DNA of 64,000 bases from Aurelia coerulea (lineage: Eukaryota > Cnidaria > Scyphozoa > Semaeostomeae > Ulmaridae). The DNA is taken from the NCBI GenBank assembly GCA_039566865.1, contig CM076958.1, positions 11,012,501-11,076,500 on the forward strand, in the 5' to 3' direction. The notes beneath the pieces are model-generated. The model made no database searches, was not told the DNA's origin, and was given only the letters and a program-made list of their open reading frames with translations. The position numbers and the translations under genes are program-made. This document shows positions 9,328-20,735 of this stretch, piece after piece; the stretch's first letter is position 1; each line of letters opens with the position of its first letter.

Positions 9328-11274
9328 CTTGCTGTAGGGCCTAACTGTTGGTTTCTTTGTGTCAATCAACTGTTCAATTTGAGATGATAAGTTCTTGATA
9401 TGCGCAGCTTTGACAGGATTCGCAATTTTCCCCTTGCTGCCAAGACTAAATTTTGACGTTGATGTCGCTTGAAAGTTGATTTTGGGAACACGTATCTGGT
9501 TTGTGCTTTGCTTCCCAAAGTTATCATGCTCACAGCGCCGAGATGCCACTTCAGTAGTTTTGTGTGGATATTCAAACAATGGCCTATCAAAAACTTTCAT
9601 CGCGTTCATCATAGCTATCGCGTTAAGACTTGCCATGCGTTTGCTGTTTTGTACACTAGGCCCATGACGTTGAACTGCCTGTGCATGACGCATATCAGTA
9701 TGGACAAGCTGGTGCATCTTGGTAAACGGTATCGCTATCGTGTGTGTCGTGGTCTTCGTGCTTATCGAGCTGCAAAGTGGCACGTGTAGCGTGTTCGTGG
9801 TAATTGTCGGTGGAATACGATAAACCGTTGAAGCAATTGCAACATTCGCAGCAGAGATATCTGTTTGAGAAACGGTAGAGCTACGAGCTGGAGACATATT
9901 TTCATTTAATGAAATGCTGTCGAGATATCCGCAAGTACAGCTCGAAGGGCTATTAGCAGCGATTACGTCATCGAGCAGAAATGCGTCTGTCTGAACAGCT
10001 TTGTGGTTAACAACTGTCTGAACGGCCTTGTCTTTCGTCATACTATACCCATCCTCGCACACCCAGTTGCTCGTAGAAGAAACTCTACTGTCACTTATGG
10101 GTTGTTCGTCAAATACAAAGGCAGGCTGTTTGAATACATCATTCGCACTGCCGCTAGAAATGAGCCATTCGCTATTATCTGATTTCATGGAAGCAAAAAA
10201 TAATATGTCATCAGTTTGCGTAACACTTGAAGTGCTGCGTTTTCGCCGTTTATCTTGTTTCGGTTTCAGACCATAATCACTTCTTTTGGCCTGTGCATTT
10301 TCCCTGATCTGATGCATCGATTTGCCCGCTAGTGGGCTATATGATTCCAAAACAGCATTGACTTTTGCAATGGCATTAAGACTGGCCATTCTCGGCTTTC
10401 GTCTCATAGGCATACTCTCCTCAGGTTTCGTGCTCAAGTCCACCTTATCAACAAACCCCGTGGAAGTCTGTAATTCTTTCATAAGAGATAAGCGACCTAG
10501 ATCTCGCTTCGAGGTTGGTTCACGATGCTTGTCTTTCAGGAAACTGTCAACAAAAGAATCCGTATCATCAACAATGACGTCTTCAGTTTCACTTAGTCCT
10601 GCAGAAATTTCTTCGCTGGCTTTCGAGGTCAATTTCGACTTTTTCTTGGGAGCAAATCTCGTCCTCGTATTCCGTCTCTTCCTATTTGACCTCCCTCGTG
10701 CATTGTTTGAAGTCGAAGGACTGTCACAGATCTGTTGCTTTTTGTCATTTGATTTATCTCCTGATTGTTCTGAAACTTTATCTCCCCCTGTCACTATTTC
10801 ATCAAGCCTATCTGCAATACTTGTCACGACTGTTGTTTCAGGAAGCTCGCTATCATCTTCTCCAGTACTGGTAGTGACAGCATAGCTTCTCGTTTCAACC
10901 TCCATCTCTGATGGATTGCCCTTGGACTGCTCGGGACAAGCAATTTCCTCGCTTTTAAATCGTTCTACGTCTGTTATCCGTGCTTCAGCCGATGACACGT
11001 TTTCAGTCGAACTTTCCTTTTTCGTTTTCAAAACAGCTTTTCGCAATTTCTGTTTCGTCGCTGTCGACACTTTGCTGTTTCTCTTAGGGCAGGCAGCTTG
11101 CCTTTTCTTGGCATCAATATCAAGTTTTAGACCACTGATTTGGGATCTCTTCACTCCCAAGTCAGACTGTCTGAGGCTCCTCGGTGTCGATGAGCTGCGT
11201 GTAGTTCGTTCTGAGAATGCATTGTTCTTTGTTGTTTGTTGTCGTTGTCTCGAAGAAATTTTCATGGCATAAAC
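9328..11274 (-). CDS. BAHD1: BAHD1-like chromatin protein, long first coding exon
   Basis: A polypyrimidine acceptor (CATTCTTCCGCAG) precedes ATG at 11265, and 646 codons run to donor AGCAAG|GTTTGC. The frame also opens upstream to 11370, but the acceptor argues for the internal ATG. The exon encodes a long, Ser/Thr/Lys-rich, probably disordered region. Basic clusters near residues 190-215 (KRRNTRTRFAPKKKSK) and ~338 (DKRRKRS) look like nuclear localisation signals. The motif MASLNAIA occurs twice, near residues 293 and 544; I associate it with BAH-domain chromatin proteins, unverified. Four QT motifs (TQTDD ~347, KAVQTV and KAVQTD ~410-425, SQTDI ~463) resemble dynein light chain LC8 sites. 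Identity rests on the BAH exon at 6200-6353. BAHD1-type proteins act in heterochromatin silencing; that role here is inferred. Confidence 0.75.
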
Positions 11275-11374
11275 CTGCGGAAGAATGAAAAAACGTATTA
11301 GATTTTCAGTACGTTGTTGAGCAACATTGACAGGTTTGAAATACCGCAGATCCCTTCTTAGGACACACACAGTA

Positions 11375-12150
11375 TGACGTAATCGTGACGGTCTTCTTTA
11401 CATCATTGGAAAAGTGGGTTTGAAATCATGGTATCTCTAGTTCTTTCGCGTGTTTTCTTCGCACAATAAATCACAGCAATGGCTATAAACTGCAAAATAC
11501 TGTCGTACATGCCCTAGAAAAAGTGCAGCCTGCCTGTTCCAAGGCGAACTTTCGAGTATTAGCCTTGGGTTTCTATTACATACTATAATTTAAAAACAGA
11601 AGTCTTTAGGAACAATGCTCTGTGTGGGAAAGCTTAAAAACCGATAAGTTCAAAAACAGAACTGGAGCCATTAATAAAACACAATAACGCTTTTCGCTTT
11701 GGGAAAGTTTAAGAACGTTCCAACAGCAATAACATTATTTCTTGTGTTGCAGGAAAAATACTGTAATCGTTTCAACCGTTTCAGGCAAACCCGGGTTGAT
11801 GGAAACAGGCAACGTTTTAAAACAGAAACCACCAAGATTTTAAAACGGAAATGGACGTTTATACCGGGGACGTTTATACCGGAGTCTATGGACACGCAGC
11901 CTAAGTCGTTCATAATCACAAGACGGGAACCCCTGAATGTCTTGTAAAACACACCCCCCCCCCCTCTGACTTAATGTGACAAATTTCATTCAAGGAATTC
12001 CAAAGTTGTGTTCCTTATATTTGAATGGTCTTTCATGAAGGATCTAAATTACTATACGAATCTAAATGAAGTTCGTTCTAACGTTATTTAGACAGAATTT
12101 TTTTAAGAATAATTTCAGAAACAACATAAGTATGTTGGCCCGCCAGCTAG
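11375..12150. other. Upstream region of the BAHD1-like gene
   Basis: Presumably holds the 5' untranslated exon and promoter of the minus-strand gene, which I cannot place. A direct repeat of GACGTTTATACCGG occurs at about 11853-11882, and a C-run lies at 11953-11965. No recognisable gene. Confidence 0.3.
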
Positions 12151-12151
12151 C

Positions 12152-12241
12152 CAGCGTGCAGACTCGACTGATTTGTTTTCAGAGAGGCTATCGGATGAGA
12201 AACCTCTTTTTGGAAAGAAACCAGTCGAGTCTGCTGCACGC
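12152..12241. mobile_element. Palindromic element (AGACTCGACTG ends)
   Basis: GCGTGCAGACTCGACTG pairs with CAGTCGAGTCTGCTGCACGC, and within the loop AGAGG pairs with CCTCT. Further complementary words outside (GCTAGC, CCAGCTA) reappear beyond the next hairpin, suggesting that the GACTTG element at 12245 was inserted into the right arm of a larger palindrome. No target duplication for the outer element was established. Confidence 0.6.
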
Positions 12242-12244
12242 AGG

Positions 12245-12344
12245 TGGACTTGCTCCAAGTCTCGTTCGCTATCTTATTCGGGCCTACTCGGTTGGCCAGC
12301 AGTGACCCCGAATAAGATAAAAAACGAGACTTGGAGCAAGTCTA
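12245..12344. mobile_element. GACTTG hairpin element, 100 bp, 9-bp target duplication
   Basis: It begins TGGACTTGCTCCAAGTC and ends GACTTGGAGCAAGTCTA. The nine bases GCACGCAGG are duplicated exactly at 12236-12244 and 12345-12353. The stem is about 40 bp and includes CTCGTT and ATCTTATTCGGG with their complements; the loop is about 25 bases. The tip is itself an inverted repeat (GACTTG...CAAGTC). No coding capacity. A 9-bp duplication is compatible with Mutator-like or Merlin transposases; which one is unknown. Confidence 0.85.
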
Positions 12345-12353
12345 GCACGCAGG

Positions 12354-13771
12354 CTACACGCTAGCAAGCTATAGCTGGCTTGTCTGACAGACGGTTTTAG
12401 ACTGGATTTAATTGAATTAAAAGCTTTTTCTCCGATACTTTACTCGAAAAACAGATTTCTCTGTTGATAATCAACCACATGCTGTGTTAATCTTGGTGTG
12501 CCACTAAGGAAGGTGTTAAAGTAAAAGTACCATCTCTGGGGTAAATGCTCGGGTCTAATGAGGGGATCTTACTTCCTTTCTTAAGCTTCACCACTCCAAA
12601 TAAAACACGTTAGAAAGGGAAAGCGCATTTTCACACATGTTCTAAAAATTTTTTGGAGCATTCTCACTTAAAACCAGGGTCAAAACTTTTTGATTCCAAC
12701 CAAATGCGTCACAGGATCTTCAAAGGCGCCAACGAAATCTCACATTGAGGCAAACATAACTTCGATCCTTCTTTCTGCCACATTTCTAATGCATTGCGAA
12801 CGCGCTTTACCCTTGTGTGAATCCTGGTGAAATCTCTTAAAATAAGACCATCACTCCTGTCAAATTGCGTGGAGTTTACCAGGAAGTTTAAATCAAAACG
12901 ATTTTAGTTTTAAACATTTCTTAGATAATTCACTACCTTTTAAGATTAAATTAACCCGGAAAAATCACATCGCATCACTGCAAGAAACGTTCAAAGTCCA
13001 CGAAAATATTCACTTCCGGTCATTTTCCTATACATTTGTATAGGGGCATCAAAGTGAGGCTGAACTCCTCGAGAAAGGTGTTGTCGGGCGTGGAATCGCG
13101 CTTCAGCAACCAGGAGATGCTCTAAAATGTAAGGGAGAAGCCTTCATTTCGATTTCTAAAATCTGGGTTCAACTGGGCGATAGGGGTGTGTTGAGGAAAC
13201 AGCGATGACTTCAAGGAATCAGATTACAAAGAAAACGATGCATGGGTCAGATGTTATAAGTCTTTAAATTATGTCGTGCCGCACTGCATCATTGATGTAG
13301 TTACTTGGAAACATCATGCCTCATTCGATTGATTCGATTTGATTCGATCTACTACGTCATGCAACGTTGCGATTAAAGTGTTCGAAAGATTGCTTACGAT
13401 CCTGTTGCGATTTATTCAAGTTACTGCACGTACACAAATTTTATCGCTGCTCTTGAACGTTGAATACTGTGCTGTAAAAGAAAGTTGAATCACAAAATCG
13501 AAAGAAGATACCAAAAAGAACCCAACTGCCAACGGCCGTATTCGAAAGAAAGTTCGTTGGTTTCGTCGAATTCGAGTTTCGCAAGATGGTAAGTTCGTTT
13601 CAAAATGTTGAATCAATCGGTCGAACGCTGTTAAGCTTGCGCTGTCGTAAGTTGCTCTACGAACATCCTGCAGGTTTTGTAAAGAACTAAATTTGCTTCT
13701 TACTTCAACCCTATGGAATTTGTGGAGGGGCCTTTTGACTTTTACATCCCGGTACTCTTCCAACCTCGAAC
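12354..13771. other. Intergenic, nothing firmly recognised
   Basis: AT-rich DNA. A minus-strand open frame at 13835-13416 (139 codons) has no family resemblance, no splice context and unremarkable composition; I treat it as chance. No repeats with clear ends were seen. Confidence 0.3.
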
Positions 13772-13806
13772 CCAGGGTAACAATGGGCGGCCAGTTGTTA
13801 CCCTGG
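13772..13806. repeat. Hairpin, 12-bp stem
   Basis: CCAGGGTAACAA pairs perfectly with TTGTTACCCTGG around an 11-base GC-rich loop. The neighbouring CAACCTCGAACCCAGGGTAA resembles words I associate with repeats in coral and anemone genomes, a weak hint of taxon. Confidence 0.5.
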
Positions 13807-13878
13807 TGCCTACGAGGCCCTTTCTTCATTTTCATTGGCTAATGCTAAAACAATCAGCTTTTTGCATAAATTAACTCT

Positions 13879-13978
13879 GGCCGTATAGCAGACTTATTAC
13901 ATATATTATCACATCATTACTACTGCAGGAGACACAAAGGGAACCAGAAATAAAGCAATTGTGATAAGTCTATACGGG
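13879..13978. repeat. Short inverted-repeat element
   Basis: CCGTATAGCAGACTTATTAC on the left is matched by GTGATAAGTCTATACGG on the right, giving a ~100-bp element with CCGTATAG ends and an AT-rich middle. No target duplication could be fixed. Confidence 0.45.
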
Positions 13979-15078
13979 AGGTTTGTTTTGGTACTTCTGT
14001 GAATAGGCCTAACGATGCAAACAATAAGGAAAATTCTTGCCTAAGCAAACAGAGGATCTAAAAAGAACAACATAGAACAGGTTGTAACATTTGTAAAGTG
14101 TTTACTTTCCTCTAGAGGCCTCTGTTGCAAACGGAAAGCTGCAAATGGAATGAAAATATCTCTCTTCACAGTGACATCCCGGTAACATCGGTAACATCTA
14201 ACATCCTACATAACACCTAGAGGTACTGTGTTTCCTGGAATATCTGCTCTTTGTACATTAGGTACATACGTCTTTCTATTCAATATAATAGGTACACGAA
14301 GCCGGGATTTTGGAAATGTCGAGAAACTCAACTCTTGATGAACATCTTATTTTCTTTGCTAAGAAACGTGCCAACAGTTTTATCAATCATGCTAATTGTT
14401 TTACTTTCCTTAGCACACCATACACCTGATATAAAGTGAGGCGACTAGACTTTTAAATTATGAAATTACAGCAACTCGTAAGAAACTCACAAGTGATGCT
14501 CTGGATGCTTCAGCTCAGTTGCCTCCTTTTTAACAACAATGTATGTGCTAGAAAACTGTGGTTGACAAAGTTTGGTTCACTGAGTGAACCAAAAAAGGCA
14601 CCGTTTCAACCAGATTTCTCGTTGCTAGATGGAGTGGAATGAATTGAACTTTTGCGACCTTTCTTAAATTTAACTGAGCACTGAAAATAAACAGGTGAAT
14701 TAACAAAAAATTAACAGAATGTCGCAAGGCTAAGACTTTCAGAAGAATGCTTGGATTTGGATTTGAATTTAGCAATCATTTTCTGCTGTAAATCCTGTCA
14801 AAATTACAAACGTTACTTTAAGTACCTATGACAACACCAAATAGCAACATCTTCAACCAAGTAATCAAATCAGAAATATCACGAGGGAAGAGTCCAAACT
14901 CGCTGTACAAAACCTTTCAAGTTCCCTCTAAAGATGTGCGTTAAACAGCGTAAGAGGTTGTCTAAAGTATATGACGGAATGGCAAGACTGAAAGCTTTTC
15001 TAACATCATCATATTTTTTGTATGTCCACAATTGAGGTTTTATCGTTGGGTTTACTATGATGAAATCTGAAGGCTACA
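13979..15078. other. Intergenic, nothing recognised
   Basis: AT-rich sequence between a short inverted repeat and the first 1.07-kb foldback copy. Only short open frames without family resemblance. Confidence 0.3.
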
Positions 15079-15080
15079 TA

Positions 15081-16152
15081 CACTTACCTCACATAAGTAT
15101 TGCACCACCTAACACAAAATGGCGGCCAAAAGTGTTTTTCAACCAAATCAAAAAAATTTACATAATAAAAGCATCAGCATTTAAGGGTTTCTCTACCAGG
15201 TATTTTGGTCGGAAAATAATTGTTAATTCGTATGCTTTTCATTCATTAACAAATTAAACCTTGGTTTGTTGGCTTTTTTGATAAATTAGCAAAAACATTC
15301 GGACAACACTGAACAAGATTTTGGCAGCATAGCTGGAGGAGTAGGCCAAAACAAAACGAGAAACGGATAGAAAGCTGGGGGCAAAGACAACAAAGTCTTA
15401 GTGTTTTCAAATTTGGATTCTACAAACTTTATCGCCATGATAAAAGTTTTCCACTTTGAATGTGATAAAAGAAGAAATTTCAAATTAGTAACAAGGCCGT
15501 CATTCAATGTAACTGAACTTTAATTTCTCTAAGAAGGAGTCACGTTAAAAAAACATTCTCCAGTCACTTGTTAAATTTCAAAATTACTTTAAAACTAAAT
15601 TAAAATAAGCGGATTGTTTAAGCACATCAAAATCCATATATTTAAGCTTCAATCACTTGCCTAAAGTTTTCCAGGAAGCAAAATTAATGTTAATGTGATA
15701 AAAGTAATATCAAGGATATTCTTACCTTGGAATGGTTTCTTTCCGTTTTCCCTTTGTGTTTATCCTTCTGGCATTCCTCACGGAAAACTTTTGTCACAGC
15801 AATAAAGTTTGTAGAATCCAAATTTGAAAACACTAAAATTTTGTTGTCTTTGCCCCCAGATATCTATCCGCTTCTCATTTTGTTTTGGCCTACTCCTCCA
15901 GTTATGCTGCCAAATCTTGTTCAGTGTTGTCCGAACGTTTTTGCTAATTTGTCAAAGAAACCAACAAACCAACGTTTCATTTATTAATGAATGAAAAGCA
16001 TACGAATTAACAATTATTTTCCTGCCAAAACACCAAGTAGAGAAACCCTTAAATGCTGCTGCTTTTGTTATGCAAATTTTGTAGATTGAGCTGAACGACA
16101 CTTTTGGGCGCCATTTTGGGTAAGGTGGTGCAATACTTATGTGAGGTAAGTG
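15081..16152. mobile_element. 1.07-kb foldback element, copy A, TA target duplication
   Basis: The ends are CACTTACCTCACATAAG and its complement, flanked by TA (15079-15080, 16153-16154). The arms are about 370 bp, pairing at most positions, with a ~330-bp centre. A second copy of nearly equal length is at 17979-19053, with its centre in the opposite orientation. Read outward, each end is GAGGTAAGTG, a consensus splice donor. The centre also carries AAGGTAAGAAT on the minus strand. No coding capacity. Confidence 0.88.
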
Positions 16153-16154
16153 TA

Positions 16155-17821
16155 CTTACCTTGATACTATCTTTTCTCGTTGAAACAGTGAATTTCCATG
16201 CATCAAAATTTCCATACTGGAGTTTACTTTCTAACAGTAATAATGGTATGCCAACTACTTGCGAACAATATGTTTGCACTCTCATTAAGTTCAGATTAAG
16301 TTTTATAATATCGTTTTTAATATCTTCTCATTCCTGCTTCATTATGTCTTCAAACTTTCCAATAGCTGATCTTGAAGAGCAACACTTCGAGCGAAAGCTG
16401 AGAGTCTATGCATCGTCAAAATGCGTTGCGAATAGATCGATAGATGGCTGAGTGTTTCTCATCGACATTTAAAATTCTGATAATCAATATTCAAATTTGT
16501 TCAGGTCAATGACTGAAATTGATTTCAAATGAGACGCGTCATGGTCGTACAACGGAAAGAGACCATTCTAGTGCCAGACACCGATTTTTCACATTCAATA
16601 AAAGAGCGACACCTCAGACAAAGATTGCGAGAATGATAGAGGACTTTCCTCAAGTGTTCAAGCTCAGTTTAGCTATCTAGGCCTATGCCTATGTAAGTTC
16701 TCAAGAGAAACAAGGAGAACATGAATAAAGGCTGCAAAGCTTGTTTGTTATGGCTTCTTAGGCGTCGCAAAGAATTATATGAAGACTTTGCACGATCATT
16801 TTTTGTTGCGAGGCCTGTTGAAGATTTTAAAGTTATAAACAGAAAACCTTCTAAAAAATCAGAACTGATATGTTAAATGGAGTGCTGTAATACTTGCTAA
16901 TTTTACTAATTTCCCAACAACATGGATGAAATATGAGAAAATCATATCCAACAGATAACTGAAAATTTTTTAAAACATTCTTGGAGAAGGCCAAGAATGA
17001 GACAATACAAAACTATCTTGACTTGTGTAAAATCACGGCACGAACTAAACTTACCGGCTAGCAGCGACATCTTTTGTTTTCTCGCTTCAGTACAGTAAAA
17101 TTGTCAACTTGCAGTTCACTTTTATTGAATCTTTGCTACAACAAGACACATTTTTGCTTGCATCGCGCCATCAGATTGCAAGCGCGGGAAACAGTTGACC
17201 TCCACACCTTTGAGTTTTGCTGTGTGATGAATATGACGCCATTGCTGAACAGAGTGCTTGCATAATTTTTTGACATAAATTAGAATACATTCACCACAAA
17301 ACAGCAGGTAGGAACCAGGGGTATCATTTGTGCTGAAGAAGAGAGGCTGAAGACAATGATAGCCCTGGAATAGAGGTTGGTACTCTTCTCATCTTATTCT
17401 TCCCTTCTTTACACAACAATTCATTTCACAGACTTCCGTAAACTGAACTGCAGTTTCTAAACATAATGCAAGTGCAGTTATGTTTTCGTGAAAAATACCT
17501 TTTAACTGTACCATTATCAGCATTATCTCTCCATTCTCAAAACTTCGAGCATGCTAGCACTCATCACAAAATTGCGAGAAGCTCCTAGATCTTTATTTAT
17601 GTTGCAAAATTTTTCATAAAAGTGGCCTAAGGCCTAAATTTCAGAGAAAATTTCCACAAAGCAGTTATTGTTGCTAGGCAGCGTTGCCGTGGTGACTACT
17701 GAATTCGAGGCTGGGGACAAGACCTACTAACTACACTACGTTTATTCAAAATGGCTCTGCATTATTTTTATTTTACATGAACAATTTGAAACAATTTCCT
17801 GACCTTCACATTCTCTTTTAG
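16155..17821. other. Upstream region of the 17.8-21.6 kb gene; 5' exons not located
   Basis: The first visible exon of the downstream gene has no ATG, so earlier exons must exist. At 16500-16690 two overlapping frames look protein-like (one starts ATG near 16529 and runs 36 codons), and a strong donor TAT|GTAAGT lies at 16692, but stops precede the donor in every frame, so I cannot build an exon. Otherwise AT-rich and featureless. Confidence 0.3.
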
Positions 17822-17900
17822 GAAAGGCAATCTACCTACCAAACAACAAAGGCAACCAAGCCACTTTCAAAAAGTTACAAAGAAATTGCAAGAGATATCG
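17822..17900 (+). CDS. Unrecognised lysine-rich protein, exon 1 (visible)
   Basis: Acceptor TTCTCTTTTAG, donor ATCG|GTGAGC. The 26 codons include QTTKATKPLSKSYKEIARDI and leave one base that joins with AT of the next exon to give Asp. There is no start codon, so the real 5' end lies upstream and was not found. See the last exon for the description of the whole protein. Confidence 0.6.
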
Positions 17901-17978
17901 GTGAGCGTTTGTTTGTTGGGTGTAAAATTTTGTGTATACATATCTCAATTATTTCAATTCTATTGCATTTTGGAAGTA

Positions 17979-19053
17979 CACTTACCTCACATAAGTATTG
18001 CACCACCTTACCCAAAATGGCGCCTAAAAGTGTCTTTCAGCCCAACCAACAAAATTTGCATAACAAAAGCATCAGCATTTAAGGGTTTCTCTACCGGGTG
18101 TTTTGGTGGGAAAAGAATTGTTAATTCGTTTGCTTTTCATTCATAAGTAAAATGAAACGTTATTTTGTTGGTTTCTTTGATAAATTAGCAAAAACCTCCG
18201 GACAACACTGCACAAGATTTTGGGAGCGTAGCTGGAGGAGTAGGCCAAAACAAAATGAGAAACGGGTAGATATCTGGGGGCAAAGACAACAACATTTTAT
18301 AGTTTTCAAATTATGATTCTACAAACTTTATCGCTGTGACAAAAGTTTTCCGTGAGGAATGCAAGAAGGATAAACACAAAGGGAAAACGGAAAGAAACCA
18401 TTCCAAGGTAAGAATATCTTTGATATCACTTTTATCACATTAACATTAATTTTGCTTCCTGGAAGACTTTAGGCAGGTGGTTGACACTTAAATATATGGA
18501 TTTTGATGTGCTCAACGAAATCGCTACGGTTTAATTTAGTTTGAAGATAATTTTGAAATTTAACAAGTGACTGGAGCATGTTTTTTTAACGTGACTCCTT
18601 CTTAGAGAAATTCAAGTTCAGCTACATTGAATGAAGGCTTTGTTATTTATTTGAAATTTCTTCTTTTATCAAAGTCAAAGTGGAAAAATTTTATCGTGAG
18701 GATAAAGTTTGCAGAATCCTAATTTGAAAATACTAAATTTTGTTTTCTTTGCCCCCAGATATCTATCCGTTTCTCATTTTGTTTTGGCCTACTCCTCCAG
18801 CTATACTGCCAAAATCTTGTGCAGTGTTGTCCGGAGGTTTTTGCTAATTTATCAAAGAAACCAACAAAATAACGTTTCATTTTACTTATGAATGAAAAGC
18901 AAACGAATTAACAATTCTTTTCCCACCATAACACCCGGTAGAGAAACCCTTCAATGCTGATGTTTTTGTTATGCAAATTTTGTTGGTTGGGCTGAAAGAC
19001 ACTTTTAGGCGCCATTTTGGGTAAGGTGGTGCAATACTTATGTGAGGTAAGTG
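17979..19053. mobile_element. 1.07-kb foldback element, copy B, inside an intron
   Basis: Same family as 15081-16152: identical CACTTACCTC...GAGGTAAGTG ends, TA flanks (17977-17978, 19054-19055), 1,075 bp, arms of ~375 bp. The central segment is inverted relative to copy A. It lies wholly within the first visible intron (17901-19249) of the 17.8-21.6 kb gene and brings consensus donor sites on the sense strand: AAGGTAAGAA near 18409 and GAGGTAAGTG near 19044. Confidence 0.88.
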
Positions 19054-19249
19054 TATTTTAGCACCTGGTAAGTGTGGAGTTGGATTATCGTGTATAATTT
19101 CATTCGGAAACTGCGCTAAATTCATTTCTATCCGGTAATACAAAACTCTGCATACGATAAATATCCTTTGAAGAATTAAGCAAACAATATCAATACCACT
19201 TCAATGATTATTAAAGTACCACAAAATAAACTGTAATATTTGTTTACAG

Positions 19250-19350
19250 ATAAACTCTTGGCATTGATCAAACGTTACACGGAAGTTTCAAACAAAGAGA
19301 TTGTAACGAAGGTCATGAACAATTTCGAAAGAAACTTCTCGTATCAAAAG
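19250..19350 (+). CDS. Unrecognised lysine-rich protein, exon 2
   Basis: Acceptor TTGTTTACAG, donor AAAAG|GTAAGA. It encodes LLALIKRYTEVSNKEIVTKV followed by MNNFERNFSYQK, a predicted helical, charged segment. It begins with two bases of a split codon and ends on a codon boundary. Phase agrees with exons on both sides. Confidence 0.72.
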
Positions 19351-19790
19351 GTAAGACATGCAAGTTTCTTCCTTCAGCAATAATCAGCAATCATCATGTT
19401 GACCATTAGCATCTTGCCTTTAGATATCGCTTTCGTAAAGCTGAATAAATGGTGGTTCTAAATCATAAATGTTTCATGTTGTGAAGGGACCTGTGGAATT
19501 AAATAATATATGTTTGAAATGCTCATAACATGAATTGATTTCAGTATTTGAATTTATCAACCTTCTGTTTCTCAATGAAAGGAAAGACTTCAAGATCAAC
19601 CCACGAAAGAACATCTGAAGGACATGACTTTATATGTATCTTTGGCAGAATTTCTATGTGCCTGTTGATAAAGGTGACCTCCATTGAACATTCTTGTCAT
19701 AAAAGGATATTGAGTAAATGCAATGGAAGTAAAGTATGTTCTATCCTGCTTTTGTCAACATATACTAAATTCTGACTCCTCTCTTTTTAG

Positions 19791-19844
19791 ATCAAAAAGT
19801 TTGCAAAATCCATAATGTCAAAGCTTCTAAAGCTGTTCTCAAAG
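19791..19844 (+). CDS. Unrecognised lysine-rich protein, exon 3
   Basis: Acceptor CTCTTTTTAG, donor AAAG|GTCAGT. 18 codons: IKKFAKSIMSKLLKLFSK, an amphipathic basic helix. Phase 0 at both ends. Confidence 0.7.
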
Positions 19845-20154
19845 GTCAGTAAACAAATATGATTTGCAATTAATTAATTATCTTAGGGGTCTTTACTACA
19901 AACGCAATTACAAAATCGATAAGTTGCGATCTCAAGGCTTTGTCTCAAGGATAAATCCAGAAAAATCATAGACTGAATTCAGGATATCCCTCAAAGTTGA
20001 AAATGTTAAACAAAAGTTTGCATCATCAAGAGAAAAAAGTGCACTGGTCAAATGCTTTAAAGATTTCCTAGTCAGACATTAAATCTACAATCTATTGGAA
20101 TACTGCTACATCAAAAAGATGATCTAACTCTAACTCCTATTCGTTTATTCATAG

Positions 20155-20256
20155 ATTGATGATTTCTGGGCAAGCATGGATGTACGTCTCATTGGAAAAT
20201 GCATCAATGAAATAATCAAATCTGTCGACAAATTCTATCTTGGAATGTCTGTTTTG
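20155..20256 (+). CDS. Unrecognised lysine-rich protein, exon 4
   Basis: Acceptor TTTATTCATAG, donor TTTTG|GTAAGT. 34 codons including FWASMDVRLIGKCINEIIKS, phase 0 at both ends. Helical, with regularly spaced hydrophobics. Confidence 0.72.
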
Positions 20257-20735
20257 GTAAGTGAATATGTCATATACTTTCGTATTCCAGCTGAATAAAT
20301 TTTCCTCCAGAGCGCTTGAAATTTATCAAAGTTAGATTTGGCATAAGATTTATGGACATCAAAGCCGAAATTTCATCATAATCCTCACGTGGAAATGGAA
20401 AATGCCTGTCTAATGCCATTGATGTAACTGATGTAATAAGCTGCATTAGAGATTTTCGTGTTGTTTTTGCTTTGCTCTAGTACTTTTGCTGAAGAGCTGA
20501 ACTTCCCAGTTTGAACTGAAATAATTAATAGAATAAAAAGTATGGTGTGTTCAATACTAAAGGGCAATGTAAAATAGAACATCTTACATAAAATACTTCA
20601 GATGGACAGAGACTTCACTGAATGTAGAATTTTTGAGTGCTTCTAACCAAAAACCCCTTTCACTAAACTTTGGCAGTAATTTAAGCTAAAAACAAGTGAT
20701 CCATTTCACTAATTGTGAGCCATTTTCTGTTGTAG

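Noticed and set aside
9469..11272. Plus-strand open frames of up to 187 codons at 9469-9789, 10322-10885 and 10916-11272
   Set aside because: Antisense shadows of the long coding exon of the BAHD1-like gene; Leu/Ser-rich composition expected from the complement.
13416..13835. 139-codon minus-strand open frame
   Set aside because: No recognisable domain or splice context, and the start overlaps a hairpin; likely chance.
15057..19143. Similar open frames at 15057-15257, 17886-18146 and 18886-19143 encoding the same peptide words
   Set aside because: They are frames across arms of the repeated 1.07-kb foldback, not a gene family.
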